Source: Halotia branconii CENA392 (lineage in GTDB: Bacteria > Cyanobacteriota > Cyanobacteriia > Cyanobacteriales > Nostocaceae). Taken from it: a DNA stretch of 64,000 nucleotides. This document shows positions 52,032-60,885 of the stretch, one piece after another. The stretch covers positions 4,257,455-4,321,454 of the forward strand of contig NZ_CP124543.1 in the NCBI RefSeq assembly GCF_029953635.1, in the 5' to 3' direction. Every line of letters begins with the position of its first letter. Positions within the stretch are counted from its first letter, which is position 1. Position numbers and translations under genes: made by a program. The notes under the pieces were generated by a model. It ran no database searches. It was not told the origin of the DNA and worked only from the letters and a program-made list of their open reading frames with translations.

Positions 52032-54161
52032 TTAAGAACCTTCTATTGCCATGAGCTTAATAACTGCTGCAACTAATTCTTCTGCGTCAAAAGGTTTGGA
52101 TAAGTGTATCTGAAACCCTGCTTGTAGTGCTTGTTGCTGATCATAGTTTCTCGCAAAAGCTGTCAAAGCGATCGCCAAAATTGTTCCACCTTGTTCTGCT
52201 GTCCAAGTTCTCACCTCACGAATTAGCATATAGCCATCCATTCCGGGCATACTAATATCGCTAATTAATACATCTGGCTTTTTCTGTTTCAGGGTTTGTA
52301 ATGCTTCCAAGGCTGAAGATGTCGCAATCACTTCAGCTCCGTCTTGCTGTAAAACAAAAACAATGAAATCTCGTGAATCAGCATCATCATCAACCACTAA
52401 AATCTGTATGTTAGCTAAAGGTAAAGATTGAGGAGTTAATGATAAGTGATGATTTTTTTCATCTGCCCTGCTTAAACTTTCATTTTGCAGAAGCGGTAAC
52501 TGGACGGTAAACTTTGACCCTTGATTCTCGCCAGTACTTTCTGCTTTAACTGTACCACCATGCATTTCGATAATCTTACGCACAATTGCTAGCCCTAATC
52601 CTAATCCGCCAAATGTTCTAGTGGAGCTACTATCTGCTTGTCGGAAGTAATCAAAAGCATAAGGTAAAAACTCTGCGCTCATTCCCTTACCTGTATCACT
52701 AACTACAATTTGAGCGTAGTTATCAACTTGCTCTAGTCGCACTTCTACTTTTCCACCACTAGGTGTAAACTTGACAGCATTGGAAAGGAGATTCCAAACT
52801 ACTTGCTGCAAGCGGGCAGAATCACCTATCACTAGTCCTACATTCGGTGCAAATATTTTAGTTACTTGAATTGATTTAGTTTCTGCCGCTAAACGCATTG
52901 TTTCTAGTGCGAGCAAAACTATGGGTTCTAAGTTTAAATTAGTAATATTCAATACTAATTTGCCCTGTAAAATTCTAGAGATATCCAGCAAATCTTCAAT
53001 TAGTTGTACTTGTAGTTTGGCATTACGCTCAATTGTTGCTAAAGCTTGAGATATTTTTGCTGGCTCCAGTCGACGGTTTTGCAATAACTTAGACCAACCA
53101 AGAATAGCGTTAAGTGGAGTGCGTAGCTCATGAGAAAGAACGGCAAGAAATTCATCTTTAATACGATTAGCTGATTCTGCTTTTGCTCGTGCTATTTGTT
53201 CTAATTCCAGTAGGTGGGCGCGTTGTTGTAATATTTGTTTTTGTTCGTCAATATCAGTACAAGTCCCAAACCATTTGATTACACGATCTTGCTCATCTTT
53301 AAGGGGAAAGCCTCGCGCTAGTTGCCAACGATAGGAACCATCACCAGCCCATTTGAACCGATATTCATTTTCATATAAAGTGCCACGTTTTACAGCATTT
53401 AACCACACTTTTTCAGCTTGTTCTACATCATCTGGATGCAACGCTGCCACCCAACCAGAACCCAAAGACTGCTCTAATGTTAGCCCTGTATAATCGTACC
53501 AATTTTGATTAAAATAATCACATTGACCGTCAGCATTAGTTGTCCATACAAGCTGAGGAATTGCATTAGCTAAGTAACGGTAACGCTGTTCACTTTGTCG
53601 TAGAACTTCTACAACACGCTGACGTTCAGCTATTTCTTGTTGTAATTGTTCGTTAGTCTTGGTAATTTCATTGGTACGCAGAGTAACCAATTCTTCTAAA
53701 TGATCCTCAACCCGTAACCGTTCGGTTATTTGTATTTGCAGTTGTTGATTTGTTTGTTCTAGTTGAGCAGGACTGGGAAGTGCAAGCGCTTGTGGCACTA
53801 GTGGCACAAGTTCTATGGCTGTAATTACAGATATTATTGCAGTTACTGCTTTGACTAATCCCGACAGCCAATAGGTGGGATGCCAAAGTGTCCAAATCTC
53901 CAATATATGAGTAGTGCCGCAAGCAACAATAAATGCGCTAAATAGTAAGAAAATCCAATCAAAAGGTAGATCTTGCCGCTTGCGAACAAAATAAAACAGT
54001 GTTGTTGGAATCGAGTAATATGCTACGGCAATAAGTGCGTCAGAAATTAAGTGTAACCACACTAAATTTGTCTGCCATAAATAGCAATGTCCATGTGGGA
54101 TAAATGATCCTGAACTAAATAAATTACTCCATAATTCTGACATAGGTTTTAAGATAGGCAT
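52032..54161 (-). CDS. Ethylene-receptor-like hybrid histidine kinase
   Basis: About 709 residues from ATG 54161 (TTG 54167 or ATG 54143 are alternatives). The N-terminus has three helices like plant ETR1: LWLHLISDALIAVAYYSIP-type, WIFLLFSAFIVACGTTHILE and a third near residues 98-120. Relative to ETR1 the key residues align with a constant offset of 16: Asp41, Tyr48, Ile51, Pro52 and the copper ligands Cys81 and His85. Next come a coiled coil (125-185), a PAS domain (about 190-315, HPDDVEQAEKVW), HisKA (FLAVLSHELRTPLNAILGW), the ATPase with GGLGLGLAIVRKI, and a receiver (ILVVDDDADSRD, phospho-acceptor Asp in LISDISMPGMDG). Homologues such as Synechocystis Etr1 bind ethylene. Ethylene binding here is a strong inference, not shown. 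Confidence 0.92.
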   Translation of the reverse strand: MPILKPMSELWSNLFSSGSFIPHGHCYLWQTNLVWLHLISDALIAVAYYSIPTTLFYFVRKRQDLPFDWIFLLFSAFIVACGTTHILEIWTLWHPTYWLSGLVKAVTAIISVITAIELVPLVPQALALPSPAQLEQTNQQLQIQITERLRVEDHLEELVTLRTNEITKTNEQLQQEIAERQRVVEVLRQSEQRYRYLANAIPQLVWTTNADGQCDYFNQNWYDYTGLTLEQSLGSGWVAALHPDDVEQAEKVWLNAVKRGTLYENEYRFKWAGDGSYRWQLARGFPLKDEQDRVIKWFGTCTDIDEQKQILQQRAHLLELEQIARAKAESANRIKDEFLAVLSHELRTPLNAILGWSKLLQNRRLEPAKISQALATIERNAKLQVQLIEDLLDISRILQGKLVLNITNLNLEPIVLLALETMRLAAETKSIQVTKIFAPNVGLVIGDSARLQQVVWNLLSNAVKFTPSGGKVEVRLEQVDNYAQIVVSDTGKGMSAEFLPYAFDYFRQADSSSTRTFGGLGLGLAIVRKIIEMHGGTVKAESTGENQGSKFTVQLPLLQNESLSRADEKNHHLSLTPQSLPLANIQILVVDDDADSRDFIVFVLQQDGAEVIATSSALEALQTLKQKKPDVLISDISMPGMDGYMLIREVRTWTAEQGGTILAIALTAFARNYDQQQALQAGFQIHLSKPFDAEELVAAVIKLMAIEGS

Positions 54162-54320
54162 TCTCAATTTTTGATCGCATATAAACTCAGCTAATTAGCA
54201 AACAAAATTAGATGTTTCAACTGAAGTTATGAGGTAAATTTGTGGTTAATAACTCCTGATTTTACTTGTGGAAAATATTTATTTATCAGTTGGGCGTATT
54301 ATTTCTAACATAGCTGAATG

Positions 54321-54420
54321 ATATAGGAATCCGATTTGATTTGGTGAAATTACTTGCGTGGGCGGGGAACAGGAAACAGGGAACAAGAATCTTTGAGGTG
54401 TACTGAATTTTTTCAAAAAT
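54321..54420 (+). mobile_element. MITE-like element, family A, copy 4, truncated
   Basis: ATATAGGAATCCGATTTGAT at the left, AGGAAACAGGGAACAAG inside and GAGGTGTACTGAATTTTTTC at the right, where it breaks off into poly-A without the expected AGTCCTATA end. The rest of the 54168-54591 spacer contains two HIP1-like sites and nothing else recognised. Confidence 0.7.
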
Positions 54421-54591
54421 AAAAAAAGTAGCAAGTTAATACACTACTCTTTAATACTAAAAAATTCAGACAGCAAAAAGCGATCGCTCATCCCAAATTA
54501 CAGTTTATTGGTTCAGGCGATCGTCCCAATAACTATATAATTCGTAACTATTTGCTTTTCAGTTCAATATAATTATTCTCATTTTACAGTT

Positions 54592-55083
54592 TTACACCTG
54601 GAACCACGCTGTTAAAGCCACCGCCAAAGCATCAGCAGCATCATCTGGCTGGGGAATTTCTGCTAAATTTAACTCCCGCGCCACCGCATCTTGAACTTCT
54701 GATTTATCTGCATTACCGTAGCCTGTTAAAGCTTGTTTGATTTGAGCAGGAGTAAATTCTATATATGGTAAATTATGTTGCGCTAAAGTCAACATAACTA
54801 CACCTCTTGCTTGTGCCACGAGGATTGTACTTGACATACGATAGAAAAACAATTTCTCGATCGCAACCAAATCTGGTTGTAATTCTTGAATCAGGGTGTG
54901 TAAATCGTCAAATATTGTACATAGGCGTTGTCCCATTTCTGCATCTGCCGATGTCCGAATTACGCCAAAATCTAGCATATTGACTGCTGTGTTTTGTCCT
55001 TTAGTAGCAGCCTGTGTACAGTTAATTGCTCCAAATCCTAAAATTGCCAGTCCTGGATCTAGTCCTAAAATTCGTTTTTCCAT
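54592..55083 (-). CDS. ruvC: Holliday junction resolvase RuvC
   Basis: RuvC cuts Holliday junctions during homologous recombination, acting with RuvAB. The start is ATG 55083 (MEKRILGLDPGLAILGFG, 163 residues); the 17 codons upstream do not fit the family. The catalytic acids are visible: Asp9 (LGLDPG), Glu in DLVAIEKLFFYR, and the Asp pair in QPDDAADALAVAL. GRGV-like ARGVVMLTLAQHN and YTPAQIK-like FTPAQIKQALTGYGNADK are intact. It is divergent from the yvcK-like gene. Confidence 0.96.
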   Translation of the reverse strand: MEKRILGLDPGLAILGFGAINCTQAATKGQNTAVNMLDFGVIRTSADAEMGQRLCTIFDDLHTLIQELQPDLVAIEKLFFYRMSSTILVAQARGVVMLTLAQHNLPYIEFTPAQIKQALTGYGNADKSEVQDAVARELNLAEIPQPDDAADALAVALTAWFQV

Positions 55084-55259
55084 TAAACTCACTTTTATCA
55101 AGTCAGGGTACTGTTTTATGGGGAACACTGGCAACTTTAACGACTCACTTTTAATCTAATCACACAGAAAAATTTAATAATGTGCCACTTGGTGTTAAAA
55201 CCAGGTAGTGTACATTTTCTGTTAATCATTAGTTTGTTCCCCCCTGCTCCCAATTAGGT

Positions 55260-56642
55260 ATGTCAATCGGTTTTCTTAGACAAGCCCTCAACACTTTGCA
55301 AAAACGGTCACGTAGTCGAACTTCCTATCGGGTCAACCAGTGGTTCAAATGGTTATCCCCTGGACTCTCTGTCAAACGTTGGTTGTTGATTAGTGTTGGA
55401 GGTGTACTGCTAGCTAGTTTGGGGTTAGCTATTTGGATTAAGCTCACCCCGATTTTTTGGATGATTGAGTTGGTTAAGGGTTTTTTAGGAGTGATTACTG
55501 ACCTCTTACCCAACTATATCAGTGGGCCTTTAGTGCTGCTTGGCGGCTTGCTGTTGCTGCTGTGGGGGCAAACTCGCACCGTCAGTTCAATTACTAAGGT
55601 ATTAAGACCAGAAGGTGAAGAAGAACTAATTGATGTCCTGCTGGCTTATCGGCGATTATATAGAGGGCCAAAAATCGTCGTGATTGGTGGAGGTACAGGA
55701 CTTTCTACCTTACTGAGAGGACTCAAAACATACAGTGCTAATATTACTGCAATTGTAACTGTAGCTGATGATGGTGGGTCTTCTGGAAGGTTACGCCAAG
55801 AATTTGGAGTTTTACCACCAGGGGATATTCGTAATTGTTTGGCAGCTTTAGCAGATGAAGAAAAGTTATTAACAGAATTATTTCAATATCGCTTTCGGGC
55901 TGGGGATGGATTGACAGGTCACAGTTTTGGTAACTTGTTTTTAACGGCAATGAGTGATATTACTGGCGACTTAGAACGGGCAGTTGCAGCCAGTTCTAAA
56001 GTGCTAGCCGTGCGCGGGCAAGTTTTGCCAGCAACTTTGAGTGATGTTCGTCTTTGGGCAGAATTAGCTGATGGTCGCCGGATTGAGGGCGAGTCAAGTA
56101 TTCCCAAAGCGGGGGGAAAAGTTGTCAAAATTGGCTGCATTCCTGCTAATCCTCCAGCAGTACCAGCAGCTATTAAGGCAATTAAAGAAGCCGATTACAT
56201 TATTATTGGCCCAGGTAGTCTTTATACGAGCTTAATTCCTAATTTACTTGTACCAGAAATTGCCGATGCGATCGCTGCGACACAAGCCCCACGTATCTAT
56301 GTCTGCAATATCATGACCCAACCGGGAGAAACTCAAGGATACACAGTTGCTGACCACATCAGAGCAATAGATACTGCTTGCGGGCATAGACAGCTTTTTG
56401 ATGCTGTATTAGTACATAAAAAATCTCCCTCTGAGCAATCACTCATCCGCTACGCCCAACAAAACTCCCATCCTGTCTTCTTAGATAGAGAAGCTGTCTC
56501 TTTATTAGGGCGACGGATTGTGCCAGCGAATATCTTATATGAAGACGAAACAGGTTTTGTACGTCACAATCCCCAAAAACTAGCACAAGTTTTGTTACGT
56601 TGGTACAGTAGAACTCATCACAAAACTCGCGATGGGAAATGA
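55260..56642 (+). CDS. YvcK-family protein with N-terminal membrane helices
   Basis: YvcK/CofD-like proteins bind UDP-sugars and are needed for gluconeogenic growth and cell shape in Bacillus. The 460 residues open with a basic stretch and two hydrophobic segments (WLLISVGGVLLASLGLAIWI near residue 42; GPLVLLGGLLLLLWG near 92). The YvcK domain starts near residue 139 with KIVVIGGGTGLSTLLRGLK, then TVADDGGSSGRLRQEFGVLP, GDIRNCLAALADEE and GPGSLYTSLIPNLLVPEI. The membrane part is absent from Bacillus YvcK, so this form should be membrane-tethered. The stop overlaps tsaE by 4 nt (ATGA), so both are translated together. Confidence 0.9.
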   Translation: MSIGFLRQALNTLQKRSRSRTSYRVNQWFKWLSPGLSVKRWLLISVGGVLLASLGLAIWIKLTPIFWMIELVKGFLGVITDLLPNYISGPLVLLGGLLLLLWGQTRTVSSITKVLRPEGEEELIDVLLAYRRLYRGPKIVVIGGGTGLSTLLRGLKTYSANITAIVTVADDGGSSGRLRQEFGVLPPGDIRNCLAALADEEKLLTELFQYRFRAGDGLTGHSFGNLFLTAMSDITGDLERAVAASSKVLAVRGQVLPATLSDVRLWAELADGRRIEGESSIPKAGGKVVKIGCIPANPPAVPAAIKAIKEADYIIIGPGSLYTSLIPNLLVPEIADAIAATQAPRIYVCNIMTQPGETQGYTVADHIRAIDTACGHRQLFDAVLVHKKSPSEQSLIRYAQQNSHPVFLDREAVSLLGRRIVPANILYEDETGFVRHNPQKLAQVLLRWYSRTHHKTRDGK

Positions 56643-57094
56643 AAATATTTCTTGCAGATGCACAAGCGACGCTACGTTTAGGAATGACTCTTGGTCAAAA
56701 TCTTAGTGTCGGTAGTGTCATCTTGCTAGAGGGTGATTTAGGCGCTGGCAAAACTACATTAGTACAAGGTATTGGACAAGGTTTAGCTATCAGCGAACCA
56801 ATTGTTAGCCCTACTTTTACTCTGATTAATGAGTATACCGAAGGACGCTTACCGCTTTACCATTTGGATTTATATCGCTTAGAACCACAAGAGGTTTTAG
56901 CCTTAAACCTAGAAACTTACTGGGAAGGTCTTGAGGTAATGCCAGGTATTGTAGCGATTGAGTGGGCTGAACGAATGCCCTGTAAGCCTCATGTTTATCT
57001 CAACGTGCATTTGACTTATGGAGATGAGGGCGATCGTCAAGCTGAAATTATACCTTTTAATTGTGTCATCAGTGAATTTATTACTACCATTTGA
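56639..57094 (+). CDS. tsaE: tRNA threonylcarbamoyladenosine biosynthesis ATPase TsaE
   Basis: TsaE is the ATPase that, with TsaB and TsaD, completes the t6A37 modification of ANN-decoding tRNAs. The 151 residues hold Walker A in LLEGDLGAGKTTLVQGIG, switch I SPTFTLINEYTEG, the LYHLDLYRL segment and the Walker B-like IVAIEWAERMP. All are standard. The ATG overlaps the stop of the yvcK-like gene. Confidence 0.95.
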   Translation: MKIFLADAQATLRLGMTLGQNLSVGSVILLEGDLGAGKTTLVQGIGQGLAISEPIVSPTFTLINEYTEGRLPLYHLDLYRLEPQEVLALNLETYWEGLEVMPGIVAIEWAERMPCKPHVYLNVHLTYGDEGDRQAEIIPFNCVISEFITTI

Positions 57095-57124
57095 GTATTT
57101 TTTCTGAAGTTGGGAAAAAATACT
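57094..57124 (+). terminator. Possible tsaE terminator hairpin
   Basis: AGTATTTTTT and AAAAAATACT are perfect 10-bp inverted repeats around an 11-nt loop, starting at the stop codon of tsaE. The stem is AT-only apart from its ends, and no T-tract follows, so termination is unproven; it could be an mRNA-stability hairpin. Confidence 0.5.
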
Positions 57125-58437
57125 GTCTGATATTTAAATTAGCATCTGATGATTATGAATGACTGAATTTGGATGCAATGGGTTATTGAATTTATGAGGC
57201 TGAATAGACAAATCGCCCCACACCGCATCATTAACTGACTAATACTATCAGTGTCATACCCAAGAGATCCTAACTTGATTACAGCACTACAAAATTTTCA
57301 CCGATAGTCGAGGGAGGATTCCACACTCGTTCTATCTACCGCTACCACGCTCATCCACAAAATTCACTAACATTGTTGTCCTTATTATTCAGATTCAGAA
57401 ATCAATGAAATACTGTTATTCGGTCACGATTGGCATCTACTAGTTTTCTGCCTGAGGTTAGCTATGATGGGTGAAGACATTGACTCAAAGCGTCTCAACA
57501 GAACAATACTCTTGCAGGTTATATCTCTTAATCCAGCAAACCGCCAAATTTTTAGAACACCTGCACTCAAAAAAAATATAATTTAACTGAGGATTGACAT
57601 AAACTTGTCCTCTGGTGGATCATCTTGACTGTTAAGGCTCATAAATGAATTTCAGTTACCTAGTAATTATTGGTAATTTTTTTTCATCTACTTGTATCAT
57701 GGTTGTGCTGATTAACTCATTGTTTTGATGTATCGGTAAATCAGTCCTCGACTTTATTTGAGCAGATGCTTGTTTGTCGATTATTAAACCGTTTTAACCA
57801 ATAAACATCAGCTTTCTGGCAACATCACTTTTGTTACCAGAAGGTAGTCAAAAGTGTAAAAAACCCGTTTTAAGAGCCTAATAATTAAGTGCATATAAAG
57901 TTTTTATATGTATAAAACTGAATTTTCATAGAAAGTTGCCCGTTTACTTAACCCTATTAATTCTCTACAGTTTTTAGAGGAAAAATCCGGATAGTTAAGC
58001 ACCAAAAGCTAGCCTAAAAAAGTTAAACAGTTACCGATTTCCGTATTTATCGTTTAACTTATGGTCATGCTTAGTATTCCCATAAGAGCTTGCGGATCTG
58101 CATACAAAAATGTATAAATCCTAAATTCATGAGATAAATTAATTATTTTTTTTTAAACTACAAGCTATTCTTATAGTGCTTTTCGCTTGTATGTAATACA
58201 TTCCAGTCAGGAAAAGGAGCTAGGAACTAGAGGCTAGGGGCTAGAGTAGTGTATTTCATCAGTATAAATATTTATACTTATAAATAGTAGTAACGCTAGT
58301 CAGAAATCAAAGTTCAAAAAAAACCGAAATAAAATAGCAGTCCCATCTCCAGCTTTTGACACTGATGACAGAACTGCTATTTATTGTCAAATCTAAAATT
58401 TCTACTTATGTAATTACTTAATTCATACCGAAATAGA
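57125..58437. other. 1.3-kb spacer without a confident gene
   Basis: The spacer runs between tsaE and the convergent lepB. A 40-codon frame (57464-57586, MMGEDIDSKRLNRTILLQVI) with GAGGT upstream is the only protein-like candidate. CTGGCAACA / TGTTACCAG near 57815-57840 and ATAGCAGT / ACTGCTAT near 58334-58380 are inverted repeats. GGAACTAGAGGCTAGGGGCTAG near 58220 is a short tandem repeat. No tRNA or known RNA is recognised; an unannotated small RNA is possible. Confidence 0.45.
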
Positions 58438-59088
58438 TCATCTCGCACTAGGGTAAAGTGGCGACTGATCTATTTCTCCAACATGATTGAGAGGCCAAAA
58501 ACGTACTATAGCGCGACCTATAATGTTCTCACGAGGAACAACACCCCAGCAGCGGCTATCATAGCTGCTGTTACGGTTATCACCTAGCACTAAGTACGAA
58601 TTAGGTGGTATGGTTTCTGGCTTTGCTAAATAAGGTGGCTGCTGTCCTGATGTGCAAACATCAATTGCTGTGATTTGCTGTGAACTCAGGTATTTACCTT
58701 CTTGAAGGGGTTTTTTGTTGATATATACCTTACCATTCCTGAGTTCTACTATCTCTCCAGGTAACGCAATTATACGTTTGATAAAGGCATCTTGGTATTG
58801 CTCTTTTTGTAGCTCTTCTGTAGGTGAAAAAACTACAATATCTCCCCTTTGCGGTTCTGAAAACTTATACTTCAACTTATCAACAATAATTTTGTCTGCT
58901 TCCCACTGATTTGGGGTTCCGTGCAGTGTTGGCTCCATAGAACCAGAAGGAATCCAGCGAGCTTCAGCAACAAAAGTACGAATGCCTAGGGCTAGAACGA
59001 TACTTAATACAACTGTTCTACCTAGCTCTGCGATCCAGGAATTATCGGGTTGTTGACTAGAGTTGTTATCAGACACTTGGTTTTGCAT
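58438..59088 (-). CDS. lepB: Signal peptidase I
   Basis: LepB removes signal peptides from exported proteins at the thylakoid or cytoplasmic membrane. I use ATG 59088 (MQNQVSDNNSSQQPDNSWI, 216 residues); a 12-codon upstream extension is possible. One membrane helix covers about residues 22-40 (VVLSIVLALGIRTFVAEA). The catalytic dyad is Ser50 (IPSGSMEPTL) and Lys104 (FIKRIIALPGE), with RGDIVVF and LGDNRNSSYDSRCWGVV completing the S26 boxes. All are intact. Confidence 0.96.
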   Translation of the reverse strand: MQNQVSDNNSSQQPDNSWIAELGRTVVLSIVLALGIRTFVAEARWIPSGSMEPTLHGTPNQWEADKIIVDKLKYKFSEPQRGDIVVFSPTEELQKEQYQDAFIKRIIALPGEIVELRNGKVYINKKPLQEGKYLSSQQITAIDVCTSGQQPPYLAKPETIPPNSYLVLGDNRNSSYDSRCWGVVPRENIIGRAIVRFWPLNHVGEIDQSPLYPSAR

Positions 59089-59315
59089 TAAATTACTGAA
59101 GTAAGGAAAAGCGTGGATATTCACTCACCTAAAGAGACTTTATATCTTGATCTTAGCGGCAGATATGTCGGTTTTTTGGTAACCCGACTTATAAGTTAAA
59201 AGTAAATTTTTTTTACCATTATGCAAAAAATTATTACCAAGAGTGCAACTAAGTTTAACCTAAAAGCATAGTTTTCTGTAACACATCGTTTCTTATTTGA
59301 AATATTATTAACTCC

Positions 59316-60635
59316 ATGCCATCTCTAGAAAGTTTACTGATTCGCCACGCTCACATTATTCTACCTAATGGGGAATTGATGTTAGGAGATGTGCTAACGC
59401 ACGATCGCCAGATCATCGAAGTTGCATCAGAAATTTCTACGACAACACCAACTACAGTAATTGACGCACAAGGGTTAACTTTGTTGCCAGGAGTTATAGA
59501 TCCCCAAGTGCATTTCCGCGAACCTGGCTTAGAACACAAAGAAGACTTATTTACAGCCAGTTGTGCTTGTGCCAAAGGTGGAGTTACCTCCTTTTTGGAA
59601 ATGCCCAACACTCGTCCTCTGACAACTACCCAACAAGCTTTAGACGACAAACTGCAACGTGCCTCTAACAAGTGTTTGGTTAATTATGGCTTTTTTATTG
59701 GGGCAACGACAGAAAATCTGCCAGATTTACTTTTAGCCAAACCAACACCGGGAATTAAGATTTTTATGGGGTCGATGCATGGTCAGCTGCTAGTTGATCA
59801 AGATGCAGCCTTAGAAGCAATATTTGCTCAAGGCAATCGCTTAATTGCTGTTCATGCCGAAGACCAAAGCAGAATTAACCAACGCCGCCAAGAATTTGCC
59901 GGGATTCACGACCCCGCAGTTCACTCTCAGATTCAAGATAATCAAGCTGCACTTTTAGCAACAAAATTGGCATTACAACTTTCTCAAAAATATCAGCGCC
60001 GTCTGCATATCCTACACATGTCAACGGCCGAAGAAGCAGAACTGCTGCGTCAAGATAAACCGAGTTGGGTAACAGCGGAGGTAACGCCACAACATTTGTT
60101 GTTAAATACCAGTGCTTATGAAAAAATTGGTACATTGGCACAAATGAATCCACCGTTGCGATCGCCTCACGATAATCAAGTTCTCTGGCAAGCTTTGCAA
60201 GATGGTGTAATTGATTTCATCGCCACAGATCATGCGCCTCACACCTTGGCAGAAAAAGCTCAAGAATATCCTAATAGTCCTTCTGGAATGCCTGGGGTAG
60301 AAACTTCTCTGGCTTTGATGTTAACTGCTGCTACTCAAGGGCGGTGTACGGTTGCCCAAGTTGCTAATTGGATGTCAACATCTGTAGCTAAAGCATACGG
60401 CATTGCCAATAAGGGTGCGATCGCTCCTGGTTACGATGCTGATTTAGTACTGGTAGATTTGAACACATTCCGCCCAGTCCGGCGCGAAGAACTGTTAACC
60501 AAGTGTCGCTGGAGTCCTTTTGAAGGCTGGAACCTCACAGGATGGGCTGTAACAACCATTGTTGGTGGTCAGATTGTTTATGACAAAGGTCAATTAAATA
60601 CAGAAGTACGAGGCCGAGCATTAACTTTTTCGTAG
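59316..60635 (+). CDS. pyrC: Dihydroorotase-family amidohydrolase (QxH variant)
   Basis: The 439-residue amidohydrolase is assigned to dihydroorotase, which closes the dihydroorotate ring in pyrimidine synthesis. The metal site reads GVIDPQVHFREPGLEHKEDL, so the first His of the usual H-x-H is Gln. Other expected ligands are present: the possible carbamylated Lys in PGIKIFMGS, His in LIAVHAEDQ, His in LHILHMSTAEE and Asp in FIATDHAPH. EMPNTRPLTT is the family substrate loop. The Q-x-H form is, to my knowledge, common in a large bacterial dihydroorotase subgroup, so it probably functions, but another cyclic amide substrate is possible. Confidence 0.85.
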   Translation: MPSLESLLIRHAHIILPNGELMLGDVLTHDRQIIEVASEISTTTPTTVIDAQGLTLLPGVIDPQVHFREPGLEHKEDLFTASCACAKGGVTSFLEMPNTRPLTTTQQALDDKLQRASNKCLVNYGFFIGATTENLPDLLLAKPTPGIKIFMGSMHGQLLVDQDAALEAIFAQGNRLIAVHAEDQSRINQRRQEFAGIHDPAVHSQIQDNQAALLATKLALQLSQKYQRRLHILHMSTAEEAELLRQDKPSWVTAEVTPQHLLLNTSAYEKIGTLAQMNPPLRSPHDNQVLWQALQDGVIDFIATDHAPHTLAEKAQEYPNSPSGMPGVETSLALMLTAATQGRCTVAQVANWMSTSVAKAYGIANKGAIAPGYDADLVLVDLNTFRPVRREELLTKCRWSPFEGWNLTGWAVTTIVGGQIVYDKGQLNTEVRGRALTFS

Positions 60636-60885
60636 TCAAAGTAATAATTTCAGATTTACGTAATATACAAAACTCATATTTGATTTGGAGAAAAAACTCA
60701 GTACACCCCTAAATCCCTTTTTTCCTGCGATGCACTGAGTTTCGACACTTCGACAGGCTCAGTGCAGCGCTGCGCGGCAATCGAGTTTCGACTACGCTCA
60801 ACTGCCGCGAAGTCGAGATTCAACTACCGCGCAGCCGAAGTGTTCCCCGTTTAAAGTTCCCTCTCTACGCAAATATGTTCATTAA

